Source: Rhodothermia bacterium
GTDB taxonomy: Bacteria; Bacteroidota; Rhodothermia; Balneolales; Balneolaceae
DNA: 64,000 bases
Direction of reading: 5' to 3'
Assembly: GCA_030427885.1 (NCBI GenBank)
Contig: JAUICM010000008.1
Coordinates: 103,027-167,026, forward strand
In this document: positions 35,218 to 43,834 of the stretch, one piece after another
Numbering within the stretch: the stretch's first letter is position 1
Layout: the number at the start of each line of letters is the position of its first letter
The notes under the pieces: model-generated
Databases searched by the model: none
The model's input: only the letters and a program-made list of their open reading frames with translations
Told to the model about the DNA's origin: nothing
Translations under genes and position numbers: made by a program

Positions 35218-36174
35218 ATGAGTTCAGAAAAAGACCGCTTCAAAAAAGGAATATCAAACGATCTGGAACCGGATGATCCGGATTTTGATCTTGATGCATA
35301 TATCAATGAGCAATCGAACCCGGGGGTAGGAGCAACACCGGGTGTAACACTAAAAAAGAAAAAGAAGACCAATAAGAGAGACCGGATTCTGATCGGGATC
35401 GTGCTGGCTGTGACATTGATCTGGTACGTAGATTTTAATCCTGCTGCAGATATTGCCGGCTTTTTCGGAGGCGGAGACCAGACAGAAGAGGTGGTTACGA
35501 CAGAGGGCAGTGGATCAGCTGTTGTAGCAGATGGTCAGTATCCATTTATAGATTATATGAGAAGAGCTCAGGAGCTGAACCCTGATTTCACCAGTTCACA
35601 GATCCAGACTATGTACAATACCGGAGTCACTATCTCGTACCTGGAAGGCCTGAACGAATTAGATTATCTGGATGAGATCTCGTATTCAGGGATCGTCGGG
35701 ATGTTTAATAACGGCGTAACTATGGATTATCTCAATGAGTTAGACCGCCTGGACTACCTGGATGAACTTTCTTACTCGGGAGTGATCGGTTTGTATGCCA
35801 ATGGTGTTCCGGCTGATTATCTGATTGGACTTAACAGGCTGGACTATCTGGATGAGCTTTCCTATTCCGGGGTGATCGGTTTATATGCGAACGGAGTTCC
35901 TATGGATTATATCCAGAACCTGAACCGCTTAGATTATCTTGATGATCTGTCTTATTCCGGGATCATAGGCTTATATGCCAGTGGAGTGCCTACCGATTAT
36001 ATCCAGAATTTGAAACAGGTTGACTATTTAGATGACTTGTCTTATTCCAGTATTATCGGACTTTATTCAACAGGTGTAACTCAGGACTTCATAAAAGAAC
36101 TAAGCCGGCAGGAATTGCTGGATGAAATGAGTTACACGGATGTGATCAGGGTATTTCAGACAAACGGTAATTAA
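35218..36174 (+). CDS. Single-pass membrane protein with 30-residue helical repeats
   Basis: A 318-residue protein. Residues 1-45 are acidic and cytoplasmic, a Lys/Arg-rich patch follows, then one transmembrane helix (residues about 57-72) and a Gly/Ala linker. From about residue 135 to the end there are five to six copies of a 30-residue unit with consensus DYLDELSYSGVIGLYANGVP and an x-DYI-x-x-L tail. The pattern (hydrophobic pair, LYxxGV, then YIxxL) recalls the helical HGVTPEYI-type repeats seen next to BlaR1-like membrane proteins of Bacteroidota, though this gene has no such partner. Probably a protein-binding rod in the periplasm. Function unknown. Confidence 0.75.
   Translation: MSSEKDRFKKGISNDLEPDDPDFDLDAYINEQSNPGVGATPGVTLKKKKKTNKRDRILIGIVLAVTLIWYVDFNPAADIAGFFGGGDQTEEVVTTEGSGSAVVADGQYPFIDYMRRAQELNPDFTSSQIQTMYNTGVTISYLEGLNELDYLDEISYSGIVGMFNNGVTMDYLNELDRLDYLDELSYSGVIGLYANGVPADYLIGLNRLDYLDELSYSGVIGLYANGVPMDYIQNLNRLDYLDDLSYSGIIGLYASGVPTDYIQNLKQVDYLDDLSYSSIIGLYSTGVTQDFIKELSRQELLDEMSYTDVIRVFQTNGN
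35625..36165 (+). repeat. Tandem 90-bp coding repeats
   Basis: Successive 90-base units in phase with the gene, best conserved in the middle three (about 35725-35990), each encoding one 30-residue unit; the flanking units are more diverged. In-phase length keeps any gain or loss of a copy in frame. Confidence 0.8.
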
Positions 36175-36175
36175 T

Positions 36176-36667
36176 TCAGGGCAGAACCTGCCAATTGATC
36201 TGTGATTCTATCTGAAGGATCTCGACCACCAGTTTTTTGTTATCAGCCAGGATCCAGGTTTGAAATCCTTCAATGAATATATCCGGAGCAGTCTGAAAAG
36301 TGGCCACTGAAATACTGAATTCAGGACAAAAGCCATTAGAATATACAATGGTTATCCAATCTTTAGCACCTAAACGGCTTCCCAGAATATCACAAACAGC
36401 GGTATCACGTTCATGATCATTTTCAAAATGTTCGATGATCGGCTGGCCCATTTCTTCCCAATCCAAACCAGTGCCGTATCGTTTGATGCTGAGATTATCA
36501 AACATCCAGTCTGTTGCGGGTTGATCATAGAACACTTCATAGTCTAATCCTTCTTCATCGAGATAATCGAGTTGAAATCTAAGTGACTCCCTGCGTTCAT
36601 CCTGTTCTATGATCTTTTTCTGAGCTTCCCGCCGTCTTTTTAATTCATTTCTTTTCTGCTCGTCCAT
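36176..36667 (-). CDS. Conserved-looking protein of unknown function
   Basis: A 163-residue cytoplasmic protein. The first 35 residues form a highly charged helix rich in Arg, Lys, Gln and Glu (coiled-coil-like), followed by a compact alpha/beta domain. The fold is not recognised. It converges on the repeat-protein gene with 1 base between them and is divergent from the glycosyltransferase gene 33 bases away. Confidence 0.6.
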   Translation of the reverse strand: MDEQKRNELKRRREAQKKIIEQDERRESLRFQLDYLDEEGLDYEVFYDQPATDWMFDNLSIKRYGTGLDWEEMGQPIIEHFENDHERDTAVCDILGSRLGAKDWITIVYSNGFCPEFSISVATFQTAPDIFIEGFQTWILADNKKLVVEILQIESQINWQVLP

Positions 36668-36700
36668 AACCGAAAGTAGATATTTTCCTTATCATACGGT

Positions 36701-37936
36701 ATGTCCACCAACCAACATATGTTGATCATCGGGAAAGTATGGCCCGAACCTGATTCTTCTGCAGCAGGAAGCAGGATGATGAACCTCATCCGGATCTTCA
36801 CAGACCATGGCTGGAAAGTGGAGTTTGCAAGTGCCGCTTCTGAAAGTGATTTTTCTGTTGATCTGAGCTCAATGGATATTCCATCTCATTCTATTCAAAT
36901 GAACGATGCTTCATTTGATGCCTTTATCAGAACACTAAACCCGGGTGTTGTACTTTTCGACCGTTTTATGACGGAGGAACAATTTGGCTGGAGGGTGGCA
37001 GAGCAATGTCCGGATGCAGTCCGGGTTCTTGATACGGAAGATCTTCATTGCCTCAGAGAAGGGAGGAGGCTGGCACTTAAAGCAGGCAGGCCTTTCATTT
37101 TGGCAGACCTGAATAATGAAATAGCCAAAAGAGAGATCGCCAGTATTTTAAGATGTGACCTATCGCTGATCATCTCGGAAGTGGAGATGCGTTTTTTGCA
37201 GGATTATTTCAGGGTCGATCCTTCACTTATTGAATATCTTCCTTTCTTAGTGGGACCTGATAATATTGCCAATACAAACGCTTTTTCAGAAAGAGCGAAC
37301 TTTATTTCAATTGGTAATTTTCTCCACGAACCAAACTGGGATGCTGTTCGGTATCTGAAAGAACAGGTATGGCCCTTGATAAGGCAGAAACTTCCTGATG
37401 CGGAACTTCATATTTATGGTGCTTATCCTTCAGAAAAGGTTTTTCATTTACATAATGAAAAGGAAGGATTTGTAGTTAAAGGAAGAGCTGAGAACGCTGC
37501 TAATGTCATAAGTAAAGCAAGGGTACTCGTAGCACCGTTACGATTTGGAGCGGGCTTAAAAGGCAAACTGCTGGATGCAATGATCAACGGAACTCCAAGT
37601 GTAACTACTTCAGTTGGTGCAGAAGGAATGAATGCAGATGAACAATGGCCCGGAGCAATTGAAGATGACCCAATAAATTTTGCACAAGCCTGTATTGATC
37701 TTTATTCCAACGAATCGAAATGGAATGAGGCCCGGTCATATAGTAAGAATCTGTTAGTTGCTCGTTTTTCCTTTGAGCAAAGAGTTCCTATGCTGATAGA
37801 ACGCCTGGGGCAGATCGAAAAAAACCTTAAGGAGCATCGATCCAACAACTTTACGGGTAGCATGCTTTTGCATCATACGCTAGCCAGTACCCGTTTTATG
37901 AGTAAATGGATAGAAGAGAAAAACAAGGTCCGGTAG
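36701..37936 (+). CDS. Glycosyltransferase family 4-like protein
   Basis: A 411-residue GT-B fold glycosyltransferase. The N-terminal domain begins with a GKVWPEPDSSAAGSRM segment and includes VEFASAASESD; the donor domain has FISIGNFLHEPNWDAV, HIYGAYPSEK, VLVAPLRFGAGLKGKLLDAM (the nucleotide-sugar Glu/Gly region near residue 290) and PSVTTSVGAEGM. Sugar and acceptor unknown. It converges on the next minus-strand gene without spacing. Confidence 0.85.
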   Translation: MSTNQHMLIIGKVWPEPDSSAAGSRMMNLIRIFTDHGWKVEFASAASESDFSVDLSSMDIPSHSIQMNDASFDAFIRTLNPGVVLFDRFMTEEQFGWRVAEQCPDAVRVLDTEDLHCLREGRRLALKAGRPFILADLNNEIAKREIASILRCDLSLIISEVEMRFLQDYFRVDPSLIEYLPFLVGPDNIANTNAFSERANFISIGNFLHEPNWDAVRYLKEQVWPLIRQKLPDAELHIYGAYPSEKVFHLHNEKEGFVVKGRAENAANVISKARVLVAPLRFGAGLKGKLLDAMINGTPSVTTSVGAEGMNADEQWPGAIEDDPINFAQACIDLYSNESKWNEARSYSKNLLVARFSFEQRVPMLIERLGQIEKNLKEHRSNNFTGSMLLHHTLASTRFMSKWIEEKNKVR

Positions 37937-38503
37937 TTATTCCTTTTTGCAGTAGATCTTCCAGGTTGGATAACTAAAGCTTTCATCGGGTGTAACCCAT
38001 TCACCAAGCCACTCAAAACTGGTTTCAGTTATTTCAGAAAAAGTGATCTTATATTTACCATCTTGTCCATTCGGTGATTTCTGATCCATATACAAAATGA
38101 TAGTGCTGTTATCTGTTTTACCACCTTCCCAGGTAGGAAGCCGGGATGGAGTTCCTGAAGTAGAGTAGTAATGCACAAACCATGCGGCACTGTCAGGTGC
38201 AAATTGCCGGATACTGCCGGAATAAGAACCTTTTCTGAAGGTCTCGTCCTGTATAGCCAGTCCATTCATGATGTATTTGAATTTCCAGATCATATCTTCA
38301 GGTTCATTCCATGTGCCATCGGCAGCTCGGGTCTCTGAAAAGCATTTTGAGGAGCCGATCATAGGAGCAAAATCTGCGATCTCTGCAGGTGCTTCCGGAT
38401 TGGGAAGTCCGAATGGATTTGTATCACTGGGTTCATACTGTTGCCGGGCAAATAAAAGCACTGGAACCAGGAGTAAAACGATAGCAGAACTAAGAGTCTT
38501 CAT
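37937..38503 (-). CDS. Secreted DUF1579-like protein
   Basis: A 188-residue exported protein with a Sec signal peptide ending near LLFARQQ. The following beta-rich domain (FAPMIGSSKCFSETRAADGTW, IWKFKYIMNGLAIQDETF, SFEWLGEWVTPD) resembles DUF1579-type lipocalin-like proteins that appear as secreted proteins of unknown role. Single gene. Family assignment moderate. Confidence 0.65.
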   Translation of the reverse strand: MKTLSSAIVLLLVPVLLFARQQYEPSDTNPFGLPNPEAPAEIADFAPMIGSSKCFSETRAADGTWNEPEDMIWKFKYIMNGLAIQDETFRKGSYSGSIRQFAPDSAAWFVHYYSTSGTPSRLPTWEGGKTDNSTIILYMDQKSPNGQDGKYKITFSEITETSFEWLGEWVTPDESFSYPTWKIYCKKE

Positions 38504-38599
38504 AGATTGAATTTATTGAGGGTTGATCCAAATAAATACTTTAAAGACACATTTTCTGCGAAATGCAGGGAATCGCATTAAGTTTGCAGTGAACGGAGC

Positions 38600-39436
38600 T
38601 TAATCTTCTTTTAGTAGCTTTCGAAGTTCTTTAGCTCCGGATCTCGAGAGGGGTATTTCAGAGCGGTCCTGTAACTTGATCGATGACGAACTGAAGTCAA
38701 TATGGTCCAGATAATTCATATTCAGCAAAGCCCCTCGGTGTACTCTAATAAATGAATGCTCCTCCAAATCTTTCTCGAGTGAGCGCATACTTTTTCGCAG
38801 TGAATAGGCCCGTTCTTCTGTGTGGATCTTCACACAGTAATCATCCGCTTCGATCCATGTGACCTCAGAAAGAGCGATCACTTTTAATTTATTACCGATC
38901 TTGATAGTAAGGTTCGGGCTAGTTGCGGATCCATTTATACCGGAAGACTTCAGAGAATCGATTTCGATCCACTGCGCATCGATCACCATGGTTCTGGAAC
39001 GGTTGAAGAGCAGCATCACCAACAGACATCCGGAAAAAACAAAGCTGAGTCCTTTTTGAAATAACATAAAGATCAGGGTTTCAGAAGCTGTTGCAGAATT
39101 CATTTCAGCGCCATTCAAAATCAGACTGATATACGAAATAGTGATCAGACAAAAGATGAAGTTGAGAGCAAACAGAATACCTATGTTACGCCAGATACGT
39201 GAGGGAATGGATAACTGATGTTTACCGAATTCCTGCCAGGCATACATGGAAATGGGAATACAAAATAATGCCCAAACCGACCATCTAACGATATGGCTTA
39301 AAAGCAAAGCGGAAAGCGAAACTGATCCTGCAGGTACGAGTTCAAAAGTATCGATGTAATACTTCTGCTGTAGTGCATCAAACAAGATGATGAATAAAAT
39401 AAAGAGAACAAGAACTATGGATGATTTTCGGTTCAC
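38600..39436 (-). CDS. LytTR-domain transcriptional regulator with membrane N-terminus
   Basis: About 278 residues from GTG 39436, which overlaps the Nudix gene stop (GTGA); a TTG one codon earlier is an alternative. Four transmembrane helices (residues about 8-140) precede a C-terminal LytTR DNA-binding domain (from about residue 175) with ALSEVTWIEADDYCVKIH, the SMRSLEKDL helix, FIRVHRGALLNM and the ISRSG-type ending (IPLSRSGAKELRKLL). Such membrane LytTR proteins sense an unknown signal at the membrane. Translationally coupled to the Nudix/NrtR-like gene. Confidence 0.88.
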   Translation of the reverse strand: MNRKSSIVLVLFILFIILFDALQQKYYIDTFELVPAGSVSLSALLLSHIVRWSVWALFCIPISMYAWQEFGKHQLSIPSRIWRNIGILFALNFIFCLITISYISLILNGAEMNSATASETLIFMLFQKGLSFVFSGCLLVMLLFNRSRTMVIDAQWIEIDSLKSSGINGSATSPNLTIKIGNKLKVIALSEVTWIEADDYCVKIHTEERAYSLRKSMRSLEKDLEEHSFIRVHRGALLNMNYLDHIDFSSSSIKLQDRSEIPLSRSGAKELRKLLKED

Positions 39437-40173
39437 CAAATCGTGTCGAATCCTTTGATCAATTTTTGATTGTATTTTTCTTCATTGAATGAATATAAGA
39501 AAGGAGCTTTATGGGCACCGCCTTTTCGGGTCTCATCCAGCTTGTCCAGAATACCAAAGCTTAGCATCTTACGCTGAAAATTACGGCGATCCAGTTCCTC
39601 CCCGAGTATAGTCTCATACAAGGTTCTGAGCTCGGTCATAGTAAATTTTGGCGGAAGCAGATTCTTTCCGACAGGTCCGAAGCGAAGTTTATTCCGCAAA
39701 GCTTTCAAAGCCTCGTTTATAATCTCTTGATGGTCCAGGATCAGATCAGGTATATTTGTAAGAGGCACCCATTCACAGCGTTCTGAGTTTTGATCAGGAG
39801 AGGGGGTAACTTTGGAAAACTCAACCAATGCAAAATACCCAACCGTTATGAAACGCTGCCTGAACCATGAATCCATATCTTCTCTGATCACATGATCTTG
39901 CACCAGGCTGTCTACATACGAATCATCACTTCTGTTCTTTTGCCCGAATAAATGAAACTGGCGTAAATAGATATCCTCGATATTAGTCCGCTCTTTGAGT
40001 ACGCGAATGGCTGCATCATCAACATCTTCCTGCTTCTTTACAAAACCGCCCGGAACAGCCCATTGCTTTGAATTTTTCATTTTCAGCAGGAGCACCTTTA
40101 GCTCATTGTCATGAAAACCAAAGATCACACAATCTACTGATAAGCCCGGATGGTATAACTCGAAGTAATCCAT
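39433..40173 (-). CDS. Nudix-domain regulator, NrtR-like
   Basis: A 246-residue protein with an N-terminal Nudix domain and a C-terminal winged helix (from about residue 155, segment FTMTELRTLYETILGEELDRRNFQRKML), the NrtR architecture. The Nudix box GGFVKKQEDVDDAAIRVLKERTNI keeps Gly, Glu and Arg but lacks the last conserved Glu pair, so it is probably an effector sensor rather than an active hydrolase. Bacteroidota NrtR-family regulators such as AraR control sugar operons. It diverges from the GH3-ROK cluster with a TGTC-N5-GACA palindrome in the 80-bp gap. Glucoside control is therefore likely (inference). Confidence 0.82.
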   Translation of the reverse strand: MDYFELYHPGLSVDCVIFGFHDNELKVLLLKMKNSKQWAVPGGFVKKQEDVDDAAIRVLKERTNIEDIYLRQFHLFGQKNRSDDSYVDSLVQDHVIREDMDSWFRQRFITVGYFALVEFSKVTPSPDQNSERCEWVPLTNIPDLILDHQEIINEALKALRNKLRFGPVGKNLLPPKFTMTELRTLYETILGEELDRRNFQRKMLSFGILDKLDETRKGGAHKAPFLYSFNEEKYNQKLIKGFDTIW

Positions 40174-40215
40174 TTAATATTTTTTTGTTTTATGATACGC
40201 CTAAAAACATTAATA

Positions 40216-40228
40216 TGTCATAACGACA
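40216..40228 (+). promoter_or_regulatory. Candidate operator between nudix regulator and GH3 gene
   Basis: TGTCATAACGACA has perfect TGTC/GACA arms around five bases. It lies 43 bases upstream of the divergent regulator start and 26 bases before the GH3 lipoprotein start at 40255, a natural place for the NrtR-like protein to bind. Confidence 0.45.
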
Positions 40229-40254
40229 CAATGAAAATTTCTAGCCACAGAAAC

Positions 40255-42621
40255 ATGAAACATTTAACACTTACAGTACTTGTTGGGGTACTGCTTTTTG
40301 GATGTGAATCAGGAATTCCTTCCCGCGATCTCAACCAAAATGGGAAAATAGATATTTATGAAGACAATTCACTGCCAGTAGATCAAAGAGTTCAGGACGC
40401 ACTTTCGCGAATGACCCTTGAAGAGAAGGCTGCACTGGTAGTTGGAAAGGGTTTTAGCTTTGGAGCACCTGTTGGCGTTACCAAAGATAAAGTACCCGGA
40501 GCAGCTGGTAATACTCATCCGATAGAGTCATTAGGTTTGCCCTCGATGGTTCTGGCCGATGGTCCTGCGGGATTGAGAATCTCCCCGACAAGGGAAGGAG
40601 ATGAGAATACTTACTACTGTACCGCTTTTCCAATCGAGACCTTGCTGTCTTCAAGCTGGGATACTGAGCTTGTAAAAAGGGTTGGAGTTGCAATGGGAAA
40701 TGAAGTTAAAGAGTATGGAGTAGATATACTTCTTGCTCCGGCGCTTAATATTCACCGAAACCCAAGAGCGGGACGGAATTTTGAATATTATTCTGAAGAT
40801 CCGCTACTCGCTGGTAAGATGACTGCAGCGATGGTAAATGGAGTAGAATCGGTAGGCGTTGGAACATCCATCAAACATTTTGCGGCTAATAACCAGGAGA
40901 CCAACCGAATGGTGATCAATACTGTTGTTGGAGAACGTGCTCTTCGTGAGATCTACCTGAGAGGATTTGAGATCGCTGTAAGGGAAGCTCAGCCATGGAC
41001 GGTGATGAGTGCCTACAATCAGGTTAACGATCAGTATGCCTCTGAGAACCATGACCTGTTGACAAAAGTGCTAAGGGATGACTGGGGGTTTGAAGGACTG
41101 GTTATGACGGATTGGTTTGCAGGTAAGAATGTTGCACAGCAAATGTATGCAGGAAATGATCTTTTAATGCCGGGTGGCAATCAGCAGGTTGAAGCGATCA
41201 TTAAAGCTGTAAATGATGGTGATCTTAGTGAAGAAATACTGGATCTAAATGCAGGAAGGATATTAGCTATTCTGTTTAGATCACCTGTATTCTTTGATTA
41301 TAAGTACTCTGATACCCCGGATCTGAAAGCTCATGCCGACATAGCACGAAAAGCTGCTGCTGAAGGAATGATCTTATTGAAGAATGAAAATCAGACTCTT
41401 CCTTTGCAATCAGCATCCAAAACTATTGCTGCTTTTGGTAATACATCGTACAAGTTTATCGCTGGTGGTTCCGGTAGTGGTGATGTAAACGAAGCCTATA
41501 CGATCTCGTTGGTGCAAGGACTGGAAGGTGCAGGATATGCCATTGACGAAGATCTCAGATCTGTGTACGAAACATATATGGTAGAGGAAGAAGCTAATCA
41601 GCCTGAACCCGAAAATATGTTTATGCTCAAGCCTCCGGTACCAGAGATGAAAGTATCCCGAGCACTGGCCCGGGATAATGCCAAAATCGCGGATATTGCA
41701 TTCATAACAATTGGTAGAAACTCAGGCGAATTTGCTGACAGGCCCATTGAAGGTGATTTTTACCTCACAAAAACAGAGCTGGATATGATAGATACCGTTT
41801 CCGAAGCGTTTCATGCTGAAGGAAAGAAAGTAGTGGTGATAATGAATATTGGCAATGTGGTTGAGACGGCCAGCTGGCGAGACAAAGTGGATGCAATATT
41901 ACTTGCCTGGCAAGGAGGTCAGGAAGGGGGTAATGCTGTTGCAGATATCATCAAAGGTGAAGTGAATCCTTCAGGTAAGCTGCCAACAACTTTTCCGGTT
42001 AAGTACGAAGACATAGCTTCATCCAAAAATTTCCCTGGCGTTGAGTTATCAGATAAACAGGTAATGAGTTCAGCCGGATTCCCAATGGGGGTGGAATCGG
42101 AAGTGGTATATGAAGAAGGCATCTACGTAGGTTACCGTTATTTTCAATCATTCGATGTTCCGGTCGCGTATGAATTCGGATATGGTCTTTCATATTCTGA
42201 TTTCGAAATCTCTGATCTGAAGCTTTCTGAAACTAAGTTTATGGATGACATCACTATTTCAGTAAAAGTGACCAATACGGGTGAAACTCCGGGTAAGGAA
42301 GTTGTTCAGCTATACCTTAGTGCACCTGATGGAAGTGTGAACAAACCAGCCTCAGAACTTAAAGGTTTTACTAAAACTAAAGTGCTGCAACCAGGAGCAA
42401 GTGAAGTAGTCAAGATCAAATTGACAGCTGATAAACTGGCATCATTTGATTCAAGTACATCCGCATGGATCGCTGATGCAGGAACCTACACAGTGAAAGT
42501 GGGTAATTCTTCTTCCAATATCATGGAAACAGGTGAGTTTGATTTAGCCTCAAAGCTTGTTGTTGAAAAGACCTCAAGAGCATTGGTTCCATCAAGAAGC
42601 ATCAATGAATTGAAGCCATAA
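40255..42621 (+). CDS. bglX: Glycoside hydrolase family 3 beta-glucosidase lipoprotein
   Basis: About 788 residues from ATG 40255, which gives a lipoprotein signal with lipobox LFGC near residue 16; earlier ATGs at 40192 and 40231 add non-signal residues. After a DLNQNGKIDIYED EF-like segment come the GH3 N domain (DGPAGLRIS, GRNFEYYSEDP, KHFAANNQE, and the nucleophile Asp in VMTDWFAG), the GH3 C domain and a C-terminal fibronectin-III-like domain (VKVTNTGETPGKEVVQLYL). It would release glucose from beta-glucosides in the periplasm. The symbol is by family resemblance. Heads the glucoside-use cluster with ROK and transporter genes. Confidence 0.9.
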   Translation: MKHLTLTVLVGVLLFGCESGIPSRDLNQNGKIDIYEDNSLPVDQRVQDALSRMTLEEKAALVVGKGFSFGAPVGVTKDKVPGAAGNTHPIESLGLPSMVLADGPAGLRISPTREGDENTYYCTAFPIETLLSSSWDTELVKRVGVAMGNEVKEYGVDILLAPALNIHRNPRAGRNFEYYSEDPLLAGKMTAAMVNGVESVGVGTSIKHFAANNQETNRMVINTVVGERALREIYLRGFEIAVREAQPWTVMSAYNQVNDQYASENHDLLTKVLRDDWGFEGLVMTDWFAGKNVAQQMYAGNDLLMPGGNQQVEAIIKAVNDGDLSEEILDLNAGRILAILFRSPVFFDYKYSDTPDLKAHADIARKAAAEGMILLKNENQTLPLQSASKTIAAFGNTSYKFIAGGSGSGDVNEAYTISLVQGLEGAGYAIDEDLRSVYETYMVEEEANQPEPENMFMLKPPVPEMKVSRALARDNAKIADIAFITIGRNSGEFADRPIEGDFYLTKTELDMIDTVSEAFHAEGKKVVVIMNIGNVVETASWRDKVDAILLAWQGGQEGGNAVADIIKGEVNPSGKLPTTFPVKYEDIASSKNFPGVELSDKQVMSSAGFPMGVESEVVYEEGIYVGYRYFQSFDVPVAYEFGYGLSYSDFEISDLKLSETKFMDDITISVKVTNTGETPGKEVVQLYLSAPDGSVNKPASELKGFTKTKVLQPGASEVVKIKLTADKLASFDSSTSAWIADAGTYTVKVGNSSSNIMETGEFDLASKLVVEKTSRALVPSRSINELKP

Positions 42622-42644
42622 TCACATATCAGATTTCATATTGT

Positions 42645-42695
42645 GCCCGGTTTTTTGGTGGATATAAGTTAAAGTATCCAGGTAAAAGGCCGGGC
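42645..42695 (+). terminator. Nested inverted repeat between GH3 and ROK genes
   Basis: GCCCGG (42645-42650) pairs with CCGGGC (42690-42695), and inside it GGATA (42660-42664) pairs with TATCC (42675-42679). No T-run follows, so it may be a transcript-stabilising or attenuating structure rather than a full terminator. Confidence 0.4.
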
Positions 42696-42742
42696 ATTTC
42701 CTTTCGATGTGATTTTATTCGAAAGAATCCTATCATTCGTGC

Positions 42743-43834
42743 ATGAATGAAAGTCCAATAATTCTCACTCTCGATGCAGGTGGTACTAATTTCAGTTTTT
42801 CTGCTATCTGTAAAGGACAGCAGATCGGTGATCGGATAAACCTGCCGTCTAAAGCCGATGATCTTGATCAATGTCTGAAATCACTTAAAACCGGCTTCAC
42901 CAAACTGATTGATTCTATTGATGAATCTCCAAAAGCCATAAGTTTTGCCTTCCCTGGTCCAGCTGATTATAAAAATGGGGTGATCGGAGATCTGCCTAAT
43001 CTCCCGGCTTTTCGTGGTGGTATTCCGTTAGGACCTTATTTGGAAAAGGAGTTTAACATCCCGGTGTTTATCAATAATGATGGGGATCTGTTTACTTTGG
43101 GGGAAAGTAAAGCAGGTTTTCTGCCTTTCGTTAACAAATTATTGGAGGAATCCGGTAGTGAGAAGAAATTCAGAAATCTGATCGGTATCACGCTTGGCAC
43201 TGGCTTTGGAGCAGGGATCACGATAAATGGTTCTCTGCTGGAAGGAGATAACAGTGCAGCTTCTGAGGCCTGGCTGCTTCGCAATAAGCGTCATAGTTAT
43301 ACCAATATCGAAGATACAGTGAGTATTCGTTCGTTAAAGAGAATGTATGCTGAACAGATCGCAACAGACCCGGCAACTGCACCTGAACCTCATGAGATAT
43401 TTGAAATAGCTACTGGTAAAAAAGAAGGGGTACGTGAAGCTGCAGTCGAATCTTTCCTCAGATATGGCGAAGTAATTGGAGATGCCATTGCCAGTATCCT
43501 TACTCTGGCAGATGGATTGATTGTGATAGGTGGTGGGGTTAGCGGAGCTTACCCGGTCTTTTCCCGATCAATGCTGGATGAATTGAATGGATTTTATACA
43601 ACATTGAATGGATCAAAACTGAATCGTGTAGTCCACAAAGTGTATAACATGGAAGACGACTACCAGCTTAAAAAATTTACAGAATCATCCTCAGAGCAGG
43701 TGCTGATCCCCGGAACTAGTGAAACCACGGTGTATCAAAAAGAAAAAAAGACAGGAGTGGGATTGAGCAAATTAGGCGCAAATCAAGCGGTGTCGATCGG
43801 CGCCTATTATTATGCATTGGATCGGCTGAATTAG
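42743..43834 (+). CDS. ROK family sugar kinase
   Basis: A 363-residue ROK protein. The ATP-binding phosphate motif LTLDAGGTNFSF opens it, followed by FPGPADYKNGVIGDLPNLP, FINNDGDLFTLGE (catalytic Asp in the NND segment near residue 115), and GITLGTGFGAGITING near residue 150. The Cys-rich zinc motif of typical ROK kinases is not evident. It most likely phosphorylates glucose or a related hexose released by the GH3 enzyme. Its end overlaps the transporter gene end by 4 bases (convergent). Confidence 0.85.
   Translation: MNESPIILTLDAGGTNFSFSAICKGQQIGDRINLPSKADDLDQCLKSLKTGFTKLIDSIDESPKAISFAFPGPADYKNGVIGDLPNLPAFRGGIPLGPYLEKEFNIPVFINNDGDLFTLGESKAGFLPFVNKLLEESGSEKKFRNLIGITLGTGFGAGITINGSLLEGDNSAASEAWLLRNKRHSYTNIEDTVSIRSLKRMYAEQIATDPATAPEPHEIFEIATGKKEGVREAAVESFLRYGEVIGDAIASILTLADGLIVIGGGVSGAYPVFSRSMLDELNGFYTTLNGSKLNRVVHKVYNMEDDYQLKKFTESSSEQVLIPGTSETTVYQKEKKTGVGLSKLGANQAVSIGAYYYALDRLN

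Noticed and set aside
35625..36165. CRISPR-like regular spacing
   Set aside because: The repeats are 90-bp coding units without spacers, in phase with one protein.
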